DNA of 13,201 nt from an uncultured Bacilli bacterium (lineage in GTDB: Bacteria; Bacillota_I; Bacilli_A; RFN20; CAG-826): positions 1 through 13,201 of the forward strand of contig CAKPAV010000016.1 of NCBI GenBank assembly GCA_934133115.1. The letters run 5' to 3'. The notes beneath the pieces are model-generated. The model worked only from the letters and a program-made list of their open reading frames with translations, had not been told where the DNA came from and ran no database searches. Below, piece after piece: positions 1 to 7,348 of this stretch (position 1 is the first letter of the stretch; each line of letters begins with the position of its first letter). The position numbers and the translations under genes are program-made.

Positions 1-870
1 CTCTAATGCATAAGCATGAAGCCCTAAACGGTTAAGCGGATTTTTTGTTGAACCATAACGCTCATCGCCAATAATATTATGTCCAATATCTTTCATGTGA
101 ACACGAATTTGATTTTTTCTACCTGTATCAATATTAACATCTAATAAAGAATACCCATCAATTTCTTTAATTACTTGATAATGTGTAATGGATTCTTTGC
201 CATCTCCTGGCTTTCTTGAAGAATACATTAAGTTTGTGGATGCTTCTCTTAACCAAGATTTAATAGTTTTCTTTTTTTCTTCCATGTTGCCTTCCACAAT
301 AGCGTAATAGCCACGGAATTTAACAATATCATTCCAATGGTCTTGCAAAGCGTCACGGATACGTTCGTTTTTAGCTACAATTAATACACCAGATGTATCT
401 TTATCAATACGATGTACAACATAAATTCGATTGTGGGGATCTTTAGTGCGAACATAATCCATTAATAAACGATAAGCAGTTATTTCTTTTTCACGATCAC
501 TAGCAATGGATAATAATCCCGATGGTTTATTAATAGCAATTAATTCATCGTTTTCAAAAATAATATCTAGTTTTTGTAAGTCATTTTTACTGTTCTTAGT
601 AATTTTCCTTACTGGTGCTGGCGCAATCATCACAATATCATCTTTAGCTAACATAAAATCAAATTGGGTAATTGGCGCACCATCAACTAAAACTTGGCGA
701 TGACTTAATAATGATTTAATATTGTTTCTTGATTGATTAGTAATACGTTTAAGTAAAAATTCTAATAATGGTGTGGGTTCATGTACTTTATATTCTGGAT
801 AATTTGTACGTTTTTTGTAGGGGATTTCTTTTAAAGAATTTCTTTTTTTATGCGTGTTTCTATTTGGCAT
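1..870 (-). CDS. RluA/RluD-family pseudouridine synthase (C-terminus cut by window edge)
   Basis: This gene encodes an enzyme that isomerises uridine to pseudouridine in structured RNA, most likely 23S rRNA, in the cytoplasm. The 290 visible residues begin with a basic tail (1-25), followed by an S4-like RNA-binding region (about 33-80) and the catalytic domain. The family's signature is VVHRIDKDTSG at residues 151-161, whose first Asp (D156) matches the catalytic Asp of RluA/RluD. A later TGRKNQIRVHM block is the usual substrate-side motif. The frame is open to position 1, so the stop and probably only a short C-terminal stretch are missing. The start is ATG at 868-870, with GAAGGA six bases upstream lying inside the end of the preceding gene, whose stop is only two bases away; the two are probably co-transcribed and translationally coupled. 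Whether it is RluD, RluC or another RluA paralogue cannot be decided here. The family assignment is firm. Confidence 0.93.
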   Translation of the reverse strand, partial: MPNRNTHKKRNSLKEIPYKKRTNYPEYKVHEPTPLLEFLLKRITNQSRNNIKSLLSHRQVLVDGAPITQFDFMLAKDDIVMIAPAPVRKITKNSKNDLQKLDIIFENDELIAINKPSGLLSIASDREKEITAYRLLMDYVRTKDPHNRIYVVHRIDKDTSGVLIVAKNERIRDALQDHWNDIVKFRGYYAIVEGNMEEKKKTIKSWLREASTNLMYSSRKPGDGKESITHYQVIKEIDGYSLLDVNIDTGRKNQIRVHMKDIGHNIIGDERYGSTKNPLNRLGLHAYALE

Positions 871-872
871 AC

Positions 873-1598
873 TTATTCCTTCTTTTCTTTATTAGTTTTC
901 ATTGCTTCTTTGTAACTTTCAATATTTTCTTTTAAAACATTCAAAGGTTTCATTAAAGGAACAAAGATATTTTTAATTTTTGATGAATGAACTTTAGTAG
1001 TTATATAATCTTTAAATCGTTCATAATGAACAACAATTTGCATTTCTTTGGCGTATCTTTTAATTTTGGTAGCAAGATTAATTGAATAAGCAAAGTCAAC
1101 AATCATCGCGCCTAATACAATACCAACAAAGAATGAGAAGACAATGTTGTTATCAAACCAATTAACCCACCCCATGACTACATTATGAATAAATAAAACA
1201 TATATTAAAGCAATTATCGCCCAAAAGAAAGTAAATAAAGGGCAAATAATACCTTGAATATTACCAGGTCGATTAGAATAATCCCATAATTTAATATTCA
1301 TTCCTTTAATAAATATTAAACCTGCAATATATTCCACTAAAGTCATGGCAAATGTCATAACCGCTACTTTAATAACAACTTGTAACCAATAAGTTGTTGT
1401 TATAAAATCAATATTAATATATGCTAAGCCAAAGAGAGCACATAATCCAAAACCATATAATGGTAAATAAGGTCCAACTAAAAATCCTGGATTAATCCAT
1501 TTATGAGCTGAGAAAAATCTACGGAATAATAACTCAATAACCCAGCCTATTGTTGAGCCTATAATAAATAAAAAAGCTATAACTAGAAAATACTTCAT
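873..1598 (-). CDS. CmpB-type (PF06541) five-helix membrane protein, putative ABC transporter permease, function unknown
   Basis: This is an integral membrane protein of 241 residues. Hydrophobic segments lie at about 2-24, 44-62, 72-98, 118-138 and 150-172, followed by a charged cytoplasmic-looking tail of about 65 residues. I recognise the pattern of the PF06541 family: GW..E at residues 18-22, FLVGP at 39-43, LYG at 47-49, E89, and LWDYS at 104-108 followed by a Pro-Gly-Asn and another hydrophobic segment. The family is often labelled a putative ABC transporter permease, but no ATPase gene lies nearby, so transport is not supported by the context. The start is ATG with GAGGTGA just upstream, a seven-base match to the extended anti-SD. 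The gene begins four bases after the metallophosphoesterase stop and ends two bases before the pseudouridine synthase start, which implies a polycistronic message. The family call is likely; the function is not known. Confidence 0.8.
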   Translation of the reverse strand: MKYFLVIAFLFIIGSTIGWVIELLFRRFFSAHKWINPGFLVGPYLPLYGFGLCALFGLAYINIDFITTTYWLQVVIKVAVMTFAMTLVEYIAGLIFIKGMNIKLWDYSNRPGNIQGIICPLFTFFWAIIALIYVLFIHNVVMGWVNWFDNNIVFSFFVGIVLGAMIVDFAYSINLATKIKRYAKEMQIVVHYERFKDYITTKVHSSKIKNIFVPLMKPLNVLKENIESYKEAMKTNKEKKE

Positions 1599-1602
1599 AA
1601 TT

Positions 1603-2742
1603 TCACCTCACAATATCTCTAAGTAAACATGATTCAACTGTATAAGAAGAATCTTGATGTAACGTGATAATATTGCCACCACGATACTGCGTCTTATATT
1701 TTATCGTAGGATAGGCTCTATAATCAATAGCGTGCCCATAATACATCTCAATACCTTTATATCTTAAAGCCATATAATTTGTGTGATCATGTCCAAAAAA
1801 CATTGCTTTTGTCGATTTTAATTCCACCATTTTATCAAACACTTCACTTGGCTCATTTGGTGAAGATATTCCTTCTTTATTTTCACCAAATAAATAAGTA
1901 ACTTCATCACTACCCTTTTTATATAACTCAGCAGCTTTTTTATATTCAAAAGGAGGAATGTGGAAAAATGCTAAAGAAGAAATTTCGCTAACATTTTCTA
2001 AATTTTCTCTTTTTTGAATCTTTTTCAACTTATTTTCATACCAGCTAGCGTATTTTTCATTAAATTTATCATATCCTGATAAAAATGATGAACCTTTATA
2101 TGAACCAGAATCTAATAAAACAAGAGCTTGATTTAATGATGAATCACTATTTCTAATTTCTACTACTTGAGATAATCTTCCTTTTTTATCCCAAACTTCT
2201 TTATCATCTAACGCAAGGCAATACGGATTTGCTTGAAATATTTCATTTATATCCACATAACTTCCGCGAGCGTAATATTCAGTATCATGGTTTCCGTATT
2301 CATATAAGAATGGTACTTCTAATTTTTCTAAAAACTCACTTAATATTGTTGCGGATTTTATATTATTATTTGAACCAAATGCTAACGAAGGATAAATATT
2401 ATCGCCTGTATAAATTACCAAATCTGGTTTGACATAATTAACCATCTCATAAATTGCTTTTAAGCATTTTAAATCTAAATTACGATATGTTTTGTCTCCT
2501 GTAAAGTGAGTGTCTGATAATTGTAAAATTACAAAGTCACTATCTAACTCATTAGTGATTTGAACATTAGGCCCATCTTTATTTATTAATAAATCACGCG
2601 TTTTAATAGGTTTAACGGAATCAATATATTCTTTTTGATAATTAGTATTATCAATTCCAAATTGAGCTAACAAAGCAAAAGGAAAAGTCGCGGCAACAAC
2701 TAAAGATAAAGATAAAAAAACAATTTTAGTTCTCTTTTTCAT
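1603..2742 (-). CDS. Exported calcineurin-like metallophosphoesterase (purple acid phosphatase/Dcr2-like)
   Basis: This gene encodes a 379-residue phosphoesterase of the binuclear-metal calcineurin-like fold. The metal-ligand motifs appear in the expected order: LSDTH (75-79), TGDN (112-115), GNHD (150-153), a lone His in FHIPP (H261) and GHDH (317-320). The order and spacing resemble the Dcr2/PAP29-like branch, which hydrolyses phosphate mono- or diesters; the substrate here is unknown. Residues 1-30 carry a basic start and a hydrophobic run (about 7-26), consistent with a signal peptide or a membrane anchor, so the catalytic domain should lie outside the cell. The start is ATG with GGTGGTGA seven bases upstream. 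It lies downstream of the M6 protease terminator and directly before the PF06541 membrane protein (four bases), so it is the first gene of a three-gene unit. I saw no convincing promoter in the short gap before it, and some read-through from the protease gene is possible. Confidence 0.9.
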   Translation of the reverse strand: MKKRTKIVFLSLSLVVAATFPFALLAQFGIDNTNYQKEYIDSVKPIKTRDLLINKDGPNVQITNELDSDFVILQLSDTHFTGDKTYRNLDLKCLKAIYEMVNYVKPDLVIYTGDNIYPSLAFGSNNNIKSATILSEFLEKLEVPFLYEYGNHDTEYYARGSYVDINEIFQANPYCLALDDKEVWDKKGRLSQVVEIRNSDSSLNQALVLLDSGSYKGSSFLSGYDKFNEKYASWYENKLKKIQKRENLENVSEISSLAFFHIPPFEYKKAAELYKKGSDEVTYLFGENKEGISSPNEPSEVFDKMVELKSTKAMFFGHDHTNYMALRYKGIEMYYGHAIDYRAYPTIKYKTQYRGGNIITLHQDSSYTVESCLLRDIVR

Positions 2743-2813
2743 TGTTTCACCACCACTAATTAGTTTATCACAAAAATAGCGATTGAAATATTAAATTCAT
2801 TAATTCAACAAAA

Positions 2814-2841
2814 AAGCAAAGACGTCTATAAATCTTTGCTT
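2814..2841 (-). terminator. Intrinsic terminator of the M6 metalloprotease gene
   Basis: A perfect nine-base inverted repeat (AAGCAAAGA at 2814-2822 and TCTTTGCTT at 2833-2841) encloses a ten-base loop. On the minus strand it is followed by a run of six T residues, counting the last stem bases, and then GTTG. It sits nine bases after the protease stop codon. On the plus strand it is followed by mixed sequence, so it works in the minus direction only. Confidence 0.85.
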
Positions 2842-2850
2842 AATTTGATA

Positions 2851-4437
2851 TTAATTAGTTTTTGTAATTTTAACAGTTATTGCATCGCTATTAGTCTCAC
2901 CAACAGTAATGGAATAATTAACGGAATATCCATTATTAAATTTAGTTCCATTAACAAAGAAATCCGAATCAGCAGTAAATGTTTGTCCTTTAGTCCATAA
3001 TGTTTTATTAGGATCAATCTTTACTCCTTCGTTTCCGCTGCTAGAGGAATCATAATCACCAGTGCCTTTTATTCCATGATTAATAGTATTTCTTTTACCA
3101 GAATCTAATAGATGTAAATAACGGATTTTATTGTTTTTAGATTGAGTTGTCGTTAGATTACTATGAATAACTGAGTTTGATGCTCCAATAATGGTATTAC
3201 TAGTATATTTTGAATCTGGTGAATAATTATATCCATTATATGTTCTTTTTGAAAAATCAATTAATCGAGCATCAACATGATATATTCTTAAACCTGAGCC
3301 TTGATACATTTTGTTACGAGAATCATAACTATGTTTAGAATCTTGATAATTAAGTCCTTCTGGTGTGTAATATTCAATTATTAGATATTCATCAAATATT
3401 GTTTTATTCCAGTCATCTCTAATTACGATTGCTTCACCATATAAACTAGAAGAATGAAGTTGAATCTCACAATCTCCAGTTACATAATATGGGCTAACCC
3501 ATCCTAAAGACATTTTTGAATAAATATTGTGATCTCCAATATTAAAAGCTTGCATATCGCGGTCACCAGCGCAGTTCCATGGAGTTGCCTTATCATAACA
3601 ATAATAGTCATCGAGTCCTAATAAGTGTCCCGTTTCATGAATATATGTATGTGCTTCAATGCCAGAAGGAAGAGTCTCAAATAATTCAGTTTTAACGTAG
3701 CTATCATTAATAAAATCATAACTAGCCCACATATAGTTATTAACTACTGGTTTTGATGTACTTGCTGTATTTGAGTTAGCGTAACACCAAGCCCAGAAAG
3801 CATCAGTATTAGAATTAGTTGGCTTTGGTAAATATATAAATATCGTAGCATCGATATATCCATCACCATCTTGATCATATTCTTTTCTTTTTTCGTTAGA
3901 TAAAGAAGATGAAGAACTATATTCTCTAGCGATTAAATCTGAACAAGGCGGATTATTGGGATTTGACGCATAGGAAAGTAAATCACTTTCTGAACATACA
4001 CTTTCAAACACTGGAGCAACTTCTCCAATTAAATGCAAATTGCCATAACTTGATTCATCAAAATATGAACTTACTGAACGCCAAGATGTTTCACTTGCCT
4101 TACCAAAAAACGCTTTTTCGATATTACTTAATTTTTTACTAGTCCAAGTTTCGCTTTCACCACTTAAATGAACAGGTACAATTAACATTTTTTGTGTACC
4201 AGTAGAATTTAAAGTATTCCATCCTTGATTTTCAGAATTTTGGCGCATAGTATATTTAGGATTAACAACCTCAAATCCTTCGCCTTCACTTTTAGAAACA
4301 GAATTTCTGCTAATGCTATAATCATTACTAGTATTATTTGAATTACCACTACTAATTGGACCAAAATGAATTTCGCAACTTGCTAACACACCAACAATAG
4401 CAGCAAGCACAGATAATTTATAAATATTTTTATTCAT
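2851..4437 (-). CDS. M6-family (immune inhibitor A-like) zinc metalloprotease lipoprotein
   Basis: This gene encodes a 528-residue secreted, membrane-tethered protease. Residues 1-20 form a lipoprotein signal peptide with lipobox LASC, making Cys21 the lipidated N-terminus. A Ser/Asn-rich linker follows (about 25-60). The peptidase domain spans about 80-330: a DQDGDGYID calcium-loop-like motif at 188-196, the zinc site HETGHLLGLDDYY starting at H267 (ligands H267, H271 and D277, catalytic E268), and an LGW segment near 310. The pair EYLIIEYY (350-357) and GLRIYHVDARL (382-392) is typical of M6 proteins. The C-terminal 130 residues look beta-rich and unrecognised. The reading frame stays open upstream to 4617, but I chose the ATG at 4437 because AGGAGGT (4444-4450) lies six bases ahead and because only this start gives a clean lipobox. 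M6 relatives cleave extracellular proteins; the target here is unknown. It is transcribed divergently from galT. Confidence 0.9.
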   Translation of the reverse strand: MNKNIYKLSVLAAIVGVLASCEIHFGPISSGNSNNTSNDYSISRNSVSKSEGEGFEVVNPKYTMRQNSENQGWNTLNSTGTQKMLIVPVHLSGESETWTSKKLSNIEKAFFGKASETSWRSVSSYFDESSYGNLHLIGEVAPVFESVCSESDLLSYASNPNNPPCSDLIAREYSSSSSLSNEKRKEYDQDGDGYIDATIFIYLPKPTNSNTDAFWAWCYANSNTASTSKPVVNNYMWASYDFINDSYVKTELFETLPSGIEAHTYIHETGHLLGLDDYYCYDKATPWNCAGDRDMQAFNIGDHNIYSKMSLGWVSPYYVTGDCEIQLHSSSLYGEAIVIRDDWNKTIFDEYLIIEYYTPEGLNYQDSKHSYDSRNKMYQGSGLRIYHVDARLIDFSKRTYNGYNYSPDSKYTSNTIIGASNSVIHSNLTTTQSKNNKIRYLHLLDSGKRNTINHGIKGTGDYDSSSSGNEGVKIDPNKTLWTKGQTFTADSDFFVNGTKFNNGYSVNYSITVGETNSDAITVKITKTN

Positions 4438-4443
4438 TAAGTT

Positions 4444-4450
4444 ACCTCCT
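4444..4450 (-). promoter_or_regulatory. Strong Shine-Dalgarno site that fixes the start of the M6 protease
   Basis: On the minus strand the sequence reads AGGAGGT, six bases before the ATG at 4437. It rules out the longer open frame starting at 4617, which would add 60 hydrophobic residues in front of the lipoprotein signal and would overlap the galT start. Confidence 0.85.
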
Positions 4451-4471
4451 ATAATCCGAATATATAAAATA

Positions 4472-4486
4472 TACAATAATATTGTA
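4472..4486. promoter_or_regulatory. Inverted repeat overlapping the -10 of the protease promoter, possible operator
   Basis: TACAAT (4472-4477) and ATTGTA (4481-4486) are perfect inverted copies three bases apart. The right arm is, on the minus strand, the proposed -10 hexamer, and the left arm falls near the expected transcription start. A dimeric repressor could bind here, but short AT-rich palindromes also occur by chance in such sequence. Confidence 0.3.
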
Positions 4487-4509
4487 CATTTTAAAATAAT
4501 AAATAACAA
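4481..4509 (-). promoter_or_regulatory. Predicted sigma-A-type promoter of the M6 protease
   Basis: Reading the minus strand, TTGTTA (4504-4509) is followed after 17 bases by TACAAT (4481-4486). The predicted start near 4474 would leave a leader of about 37 bases containing the AGGAGGT site. The hexamers match the consensus at four and five positions with ideal spacing, though the region is very AT-rich, so false matches are possible. Confidence 0.5.
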
Positions 4510-4524
4510 ACATAAAAATTTTAT

Positions 4525-4552
4525 TTGAATTTTATTTTTATAATTGTATATT
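4525..4552 (+). promoter_or_regulatory. galT: Candidate promoter of galT
   Basis: TTGAAT (4525-4530) and TATATT (4547-4552) are separated by 16 bases, which would start transcription near 4559, about 30 bases before the galT ATG. A perfect TATAAT also occurs at 4539-4544, but it has no good -35 at the right distance. The divergent protease promoter lies about 20 bases away, so both genes share one control region of about 150 bases (4438-4588). Confidence 0.4.
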
Positions 4553-4588
4553 AAATGTGTATGAAAATAAAAAAAGGTGGACACAAAA

Positions 4589-6124
4589 ATGATAGAAAAA
4601 ACTGTAGAAAAACTCATATATTATAGCAAAAAGCATTTATTTTTAGATGAATTAGATGCTATTTATGTGCGTAATGTATTATTTGGCAAGTTACATATTG
4701 CTTATCCTTACACAAAAAATGATATTGATTTTAATGAAATTGATAATTTAGCTGTACCTGATATTTTAATTAATGAATTAAAAAATGATATTTTAGAAAA
4801 TAACCTTGTTGATTCAAGTGAAATCGATCGTTTTATTACTAATATTATGGGAGATTTAACACCTCTTCCAAGTATGGTTAAAGATAAATTTTATAGTTTT
4901 AAAAACCCTCAAGATGGTTTTGATTATTTATATGATTTACAAATTAAAAACAACTATATTCAAAAGACCGCAGTTGATAAGAATTTGCTTTGGAAAGCAG
5001 ACTTTGGCGATAACTATTTAGAAATATCCATTAACTTATCTAAACCAGAAAAGAAAAACTCCGATATTGCTAAATTAGTGGCTTCTAGTGGTGTCCCATC
5101 TAATAAATATCCAAGCTGTTTGTTATGTAAAGAAAACCTAGGATTTGTTGGTACTTCTTCGCACCCCGCTCGCGGAAATATTCGTATTATTCCTATTAAT
5201 TTAGATGGATCAAGATGGTATTTACAATATTCTCCTTATGTTTATTATTATCAACACTGCATTGTTTTTGATGAAACGCATCAAAAAATGACTATGGGAT
5301 TAACTAAATTCCGTCGTTTGTTCTCTTTCGTTGAACAATTCCCTTGTTTCTTTATTGGATCAAACTCAGAACTCCCTATCGTTGGTGGTTCAATATTAAA
5401 TCATGAACATTTTCAAGGTGGAAAACACTTACTTCCATTAATGTTTGCTAAAGATAAATTTGTAATTGATACACCAAAGTATCCAAAATGTAAATTATCT
5501 TACCTTAACTTCTATAACTCAACATTTAAAATTGAATCAGAAAATAAAGAAGAAGCAATTAACTTATTAAATGAAATTTACACTTCTTGGCATGTATATG
5601 ATGATAAAGAAGTTGATATTATTTCTCATGAGGGAAACACACAACATAGCACTGTTACTCCTATTGTAAGAAAAGAAGGTAATAAATATATTGCTTTTGC
5701 CATTTTAAGAAATAATCGCACAACAGAAAAATATCCTGATGGTATCTTCCATGCTCATAAAGAATATCATAACATTAAATCGGAAGGCATTGGTTTAATT
5801 GAAGCCGCGGGATTATATATTTTACCAGCAAGATTAAAACGTCAATCTGAAAGTATTGCTAAAATATTATCTGACAAAACTATTGATGTAGATGAATTCA
5901 TTAACAATAACTCTGACTTTGAAATTCATCGTAACTTCATAATTCGTTTAATCACTCAATTTGGTCGCGATTTATCGTTTGAAAAAGCTAGTGAAATTGT
6001 GCGCCTTGCCATTAATGAAACATGTGTCAATATTCTTAAAAACACCGCTACTTTCAAGGATGATGAAAAAGGTCAAAAACACCTTCAAAAATTCATTGCT
6101 CAACTCAATTTAAAGCAAATTTAA
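4589..6124 (+). CDS. galT: UDP-glucose--hexose-1-phosphate uridylyltransferase, class II (Leloir pathway)
   Basis: GalT transfers UMP between UDP-glucose and galactose-1-phosphate, giving UDP-galactose and glucose-1-phosphate, in the cytoplasm. The protein has 511 residues, the length typical of the Firmicute class II enzymes and much longer than the E. coli type. The active-site motif HEHFQGG lies at residues 272-278; by homology with the HxH motif of GalT, H274 is the likely uridylylated His. CLLC (177-180) and the HPAR segment are also family features. The start is the ATG at 4589, because AAAGGTGG (4573-4580) stands eight bases ahead; an in-frame GTG at 4577 overlaps that site and is rejected. 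The gene stands alone with its own promoter candidate and terminator, and galK and galE are not in the window. It may feed UDP-galactose to glycan assembly as well as catabolism. The identification is secure. Confidence 0.95.
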   Translation: MIEKTVEKLIYYSKKHLFLDELDAIYVRNVLFGKLHIAYPYTKNDIDFNEIDNLAVPDILINELKNDILENNLVDSSEIDRFITNIMGDLTPLPSMVKDKFYSFKNPQDGFDYLYDLQIKNNYIQKTAVDKNLLWKADFGDNYLEISINLSKPEKKNSDIAKLVASSGVPSNKYPSCLLCKENLGFVGTSSHPARGNIRIIPINLDGSRWYLQYSPYVYYYQHCIVFDETHQKMTMGLTKFRRLFSFVEQFPCFFIGSNSELPIVGGSILNHEHFQGGKHLLPLMFAKDKFVIDTPKYPKCKLSYLNFYNSTFKIESENKEEAINLLNEIYTSWHVYDDKEVDIISHEGNTQHSTVTPIVRKEGNKYIAFAILRNNRTTEKYPDGIFHAHKEYHNIKSEGIGLIEAAGLYILPARLKRQSESIAKILSDKTIDVDEFINNNSDFEIHRNFIIRLITQFGRDLSFEKASEIVRLAINETCVNILKNTATFKDDEKGQKHLQKFIAQLNLKQI

Positions 6125-6125
6125 G

Positions 6126-6160
6126 TAAGCGGATACAATTAATAACTAAGCGGTTACAAT
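6126..6160 (+). repeat. Imperfect 14-base direct repeat behind galT
   Basis: TAAGCGGATACAAT (6126-6139) and TAAGCGGTTACAAT (6147-6160) differ at one base and start 21 bases apart. The second copy forms the 5' arm and loop of the galT terminator, and the first copy can pair six bases with the same 3' arm. It could be a local tandem duplication of a terminator half or a binding site spaced by two helical turns. Confidence 0.6.
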
Positions 6161-6171
6161 ACCGCTTTTTT
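6148..6171 (+). terminator. Intrinsic terminator of galT
   Basis: AAGCGGT (6148-6154) pairs with ACCGCTT (6161-6167) around a six-base loop. The hairpin runs into six T residues at 6166-6171. It begins 24 bases after the galT stop codon. Confidence 0.85.
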
Positions 6172-6260
6172 AATTTTTTAGGTATTTTAAATTAATTTAT
6201 ATAAAAAAACACACAACATACGCTTTTTTAATGCCCATTTACGAATTTTCTCTTCCAAAA

Positions 6261-6289
6261 TTGATTTTATATTTTATAATAAATATAAC
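6261..6289 (+). promoter_or_regulatory. Candidate promoter region of the GT2-GH3 operon
   Basis: TTGATT (6261-6266) and TATAAC (6284-6289) are 17 bases apart, but the predicted start near 6296 would almost touch the ribosome binding site. A perfect TATAAT at 6275-6280 gives a better leader length but has a poor -35. A promoter is expected here because the galT terminator lies upstream; which -10 is used is undecided. The rest of the gap from 6172 to 6311 shows nothing else. Confidence 0.35.
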
Positions 6290-6311
6290 TTTAAAAGAAA
6301 AGGATGAATTT

Positions 6312-7337
6312 ATGAAGTATCTATCTATTGTTGTACCTAGCTACAACGCCGAAAAATATTTAAACAAATGTGTTGACTCTCTACTTGTTGGCGGAGAAGA
6401 TGTAGAAATCATAATTGTTAATGATGGTTCTAAAGATAACACATTAAAAATTGCTAGAGAATATGAAGAAAAATATCCAACTATTGTTAAAGTGGTGGAT
6501 AAACCTAATGGAGGACATGGATCTGGAGTTAATGCCGGAATTGATAACGCGACTGGATTATATTTTAAATGCGTTGATTCTGATGACTGGGTTGACGCTG
6601 ATGCATATAAAATGGTGCTAGACACTATTAAAAAGCATTATGAAAGCAATGAAAGTCCTGACCTTTATCTAACAAACTTTGTTTATGAAAGATTAGATGA
6701 AGGACTCCAAAGAAAAACTGATATTCAAAAAGAATTCCCATTAGGTAAATTCTTTACTTGGGAAGATATCAAAAATATTAAACAAAGTGACTTTATTATG
6801 ATGCACATGCTTATCTTTAGACTTGATATCTTAAAGAAAAGCAAAGTTCGCTTATTAGAACACACCTTCTATGTTGATAATCAATTTTGCTATGTACCTT
6901 TATATCATGTTGAAAGTATGTTCTATATTGATTGTGACTTCTATCGTTATTATGTTGGACGTCCTAATCAATCTGTTACATTTGCTAATATGTCTAAAAA
7001 TTACCAACATCAACTACGTGTAATGCGTGCAATGTCATTAGAATATAGTTTGGATGATTTAAATAAGCTCTCTAAAGCACATCGTAATTATTTAATTCAT
7101 GACTTAACATCGAAATCTTTTTTAACTTTATTCTATGTAACAATTGGTAATAGTAAAACTCGTTACAAAGAATACAAAGAATACTTTAAAGAATTTAAAG
7201 AGAAAAATCCGAAACTCTATCATAAGGTTCGTTATCGCACATTGTTCATTTTCCCATTCTTACTCATAAAACCACTTCGTGTTTTAGCAGTTAAGATTGG
7301 TTATAAAAAGATGATTAAAAAAACTGGTTGGAATTAA
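6312..7337 (+). CDS. Family 2 glycosyltransferase
   Basis: This is a 341-residue GT-A fold enzyme that should transfer a sugar from a nucleotide donor to a glycan, lipid or protein acceptor on the inner side of the membrane. The N-terminal domain holds the family's landmarks: SIVVPSYNAEKYL (5-17), IIIVNDGSKDNT (33-44), PNGGHGSGVNAG (65-76) and the metal-binding VDSDDW (88-93). The C-terminal third is less conserved and ends in a hydrophobic then basic stretch (about 311-341), which could sit on the membrane surface; no clear transmembrane helix follows. The start is ATG at 6312, with AAAAGGA (6298-6304) seven bases ahead. A longer frame from 6231 has no such site. The stop is 11 bases before the GH3 gene and overlaps its ribosome binding site, so the pair is an operon. 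Donor and acceptor cannot be told from sequence. Confidence 0.92.
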   Translation: MKYLSIVVPSYNAEKYLNKCVDSLLVGGEDVEIIIVNDGSKDNTLKIAREYEEKYPTIVKVVDKPNGGHGSGVNAGIDNATGLYFKCVDSDDWVDADAYKMVLDTIKKHYESNESPDLYLTNFVYERLDEGLQRKTDIQKEFPLGKFFTWEDIKNIKQSDFIMMHMLIFRLDILKKSKVRLLEHTFYVDNQFCYVPLYHVESMFYIDCDFYRYYVGRPNQSVTFANMSKNYQHQLRVMRAMSLEYSLDDLNKLSKAHRNYLIHDLTSKSFLTLFYVTIGNSKTRYKEYKEYFKEFKEKNPKLYHKVRYRTLFIFPFLLIKPLRVLAVKIGYKKMIKKTGWN

Positions 7338-7348
7338 GGAGAACGTAA

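Noticed and set aside
506..703. Small plus-strand open frame inside the pseudouridine synthase gene
   Set aside because: It is the antisense shadow of a conserved protein domain with no ribosome binding site or recognisable product.
2229..2432. Small plus-strand open frame inside the phosphoesterase gene
   Set aside because: It lies opposite conserved metal-binding motifs (TGDN, GNHD) and has no supporting signals.
2743..2813. Promoter for the phosphoesterase operon
   Set aside because: Several TTG and TAAT-like hexamers exist in the AT-rich gap, but no pair has acceptable matches and spacing, so none is listed.
4438..4617. N-terminal extension of the M6 protease by 60 hydrophobic residues
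   Set aside because: The strong AGGAGGT site and lipobox fit the ATG at 4437. The longer form would run through the promoter and overlap the galT start on the other strand.
6172..6260. Possible small RNA or riboswitch between galT and the glycosyltransferase
   Set aside because: After the terminator I found no stable paired element or known aptamer core, only AT-rich sequence.
6231..6311. Earlier ATG for the glycosyltransferase
   Set aside because: It has no ribosome binding site, the extra 27 residues do not resemble the GT2 start, and they would cover the promoter candidates. The ATG at 6312 begins right before the conserved SIVVPSYN strand.
6341..6625. Minus-strand open frame of 94 residues inside the glycosyltransferase gene
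   Set aside because: It is antisense to the GT2 catalytic motifs; the composition (Ser/Pro-rich) is what a reversed coding strand gives.
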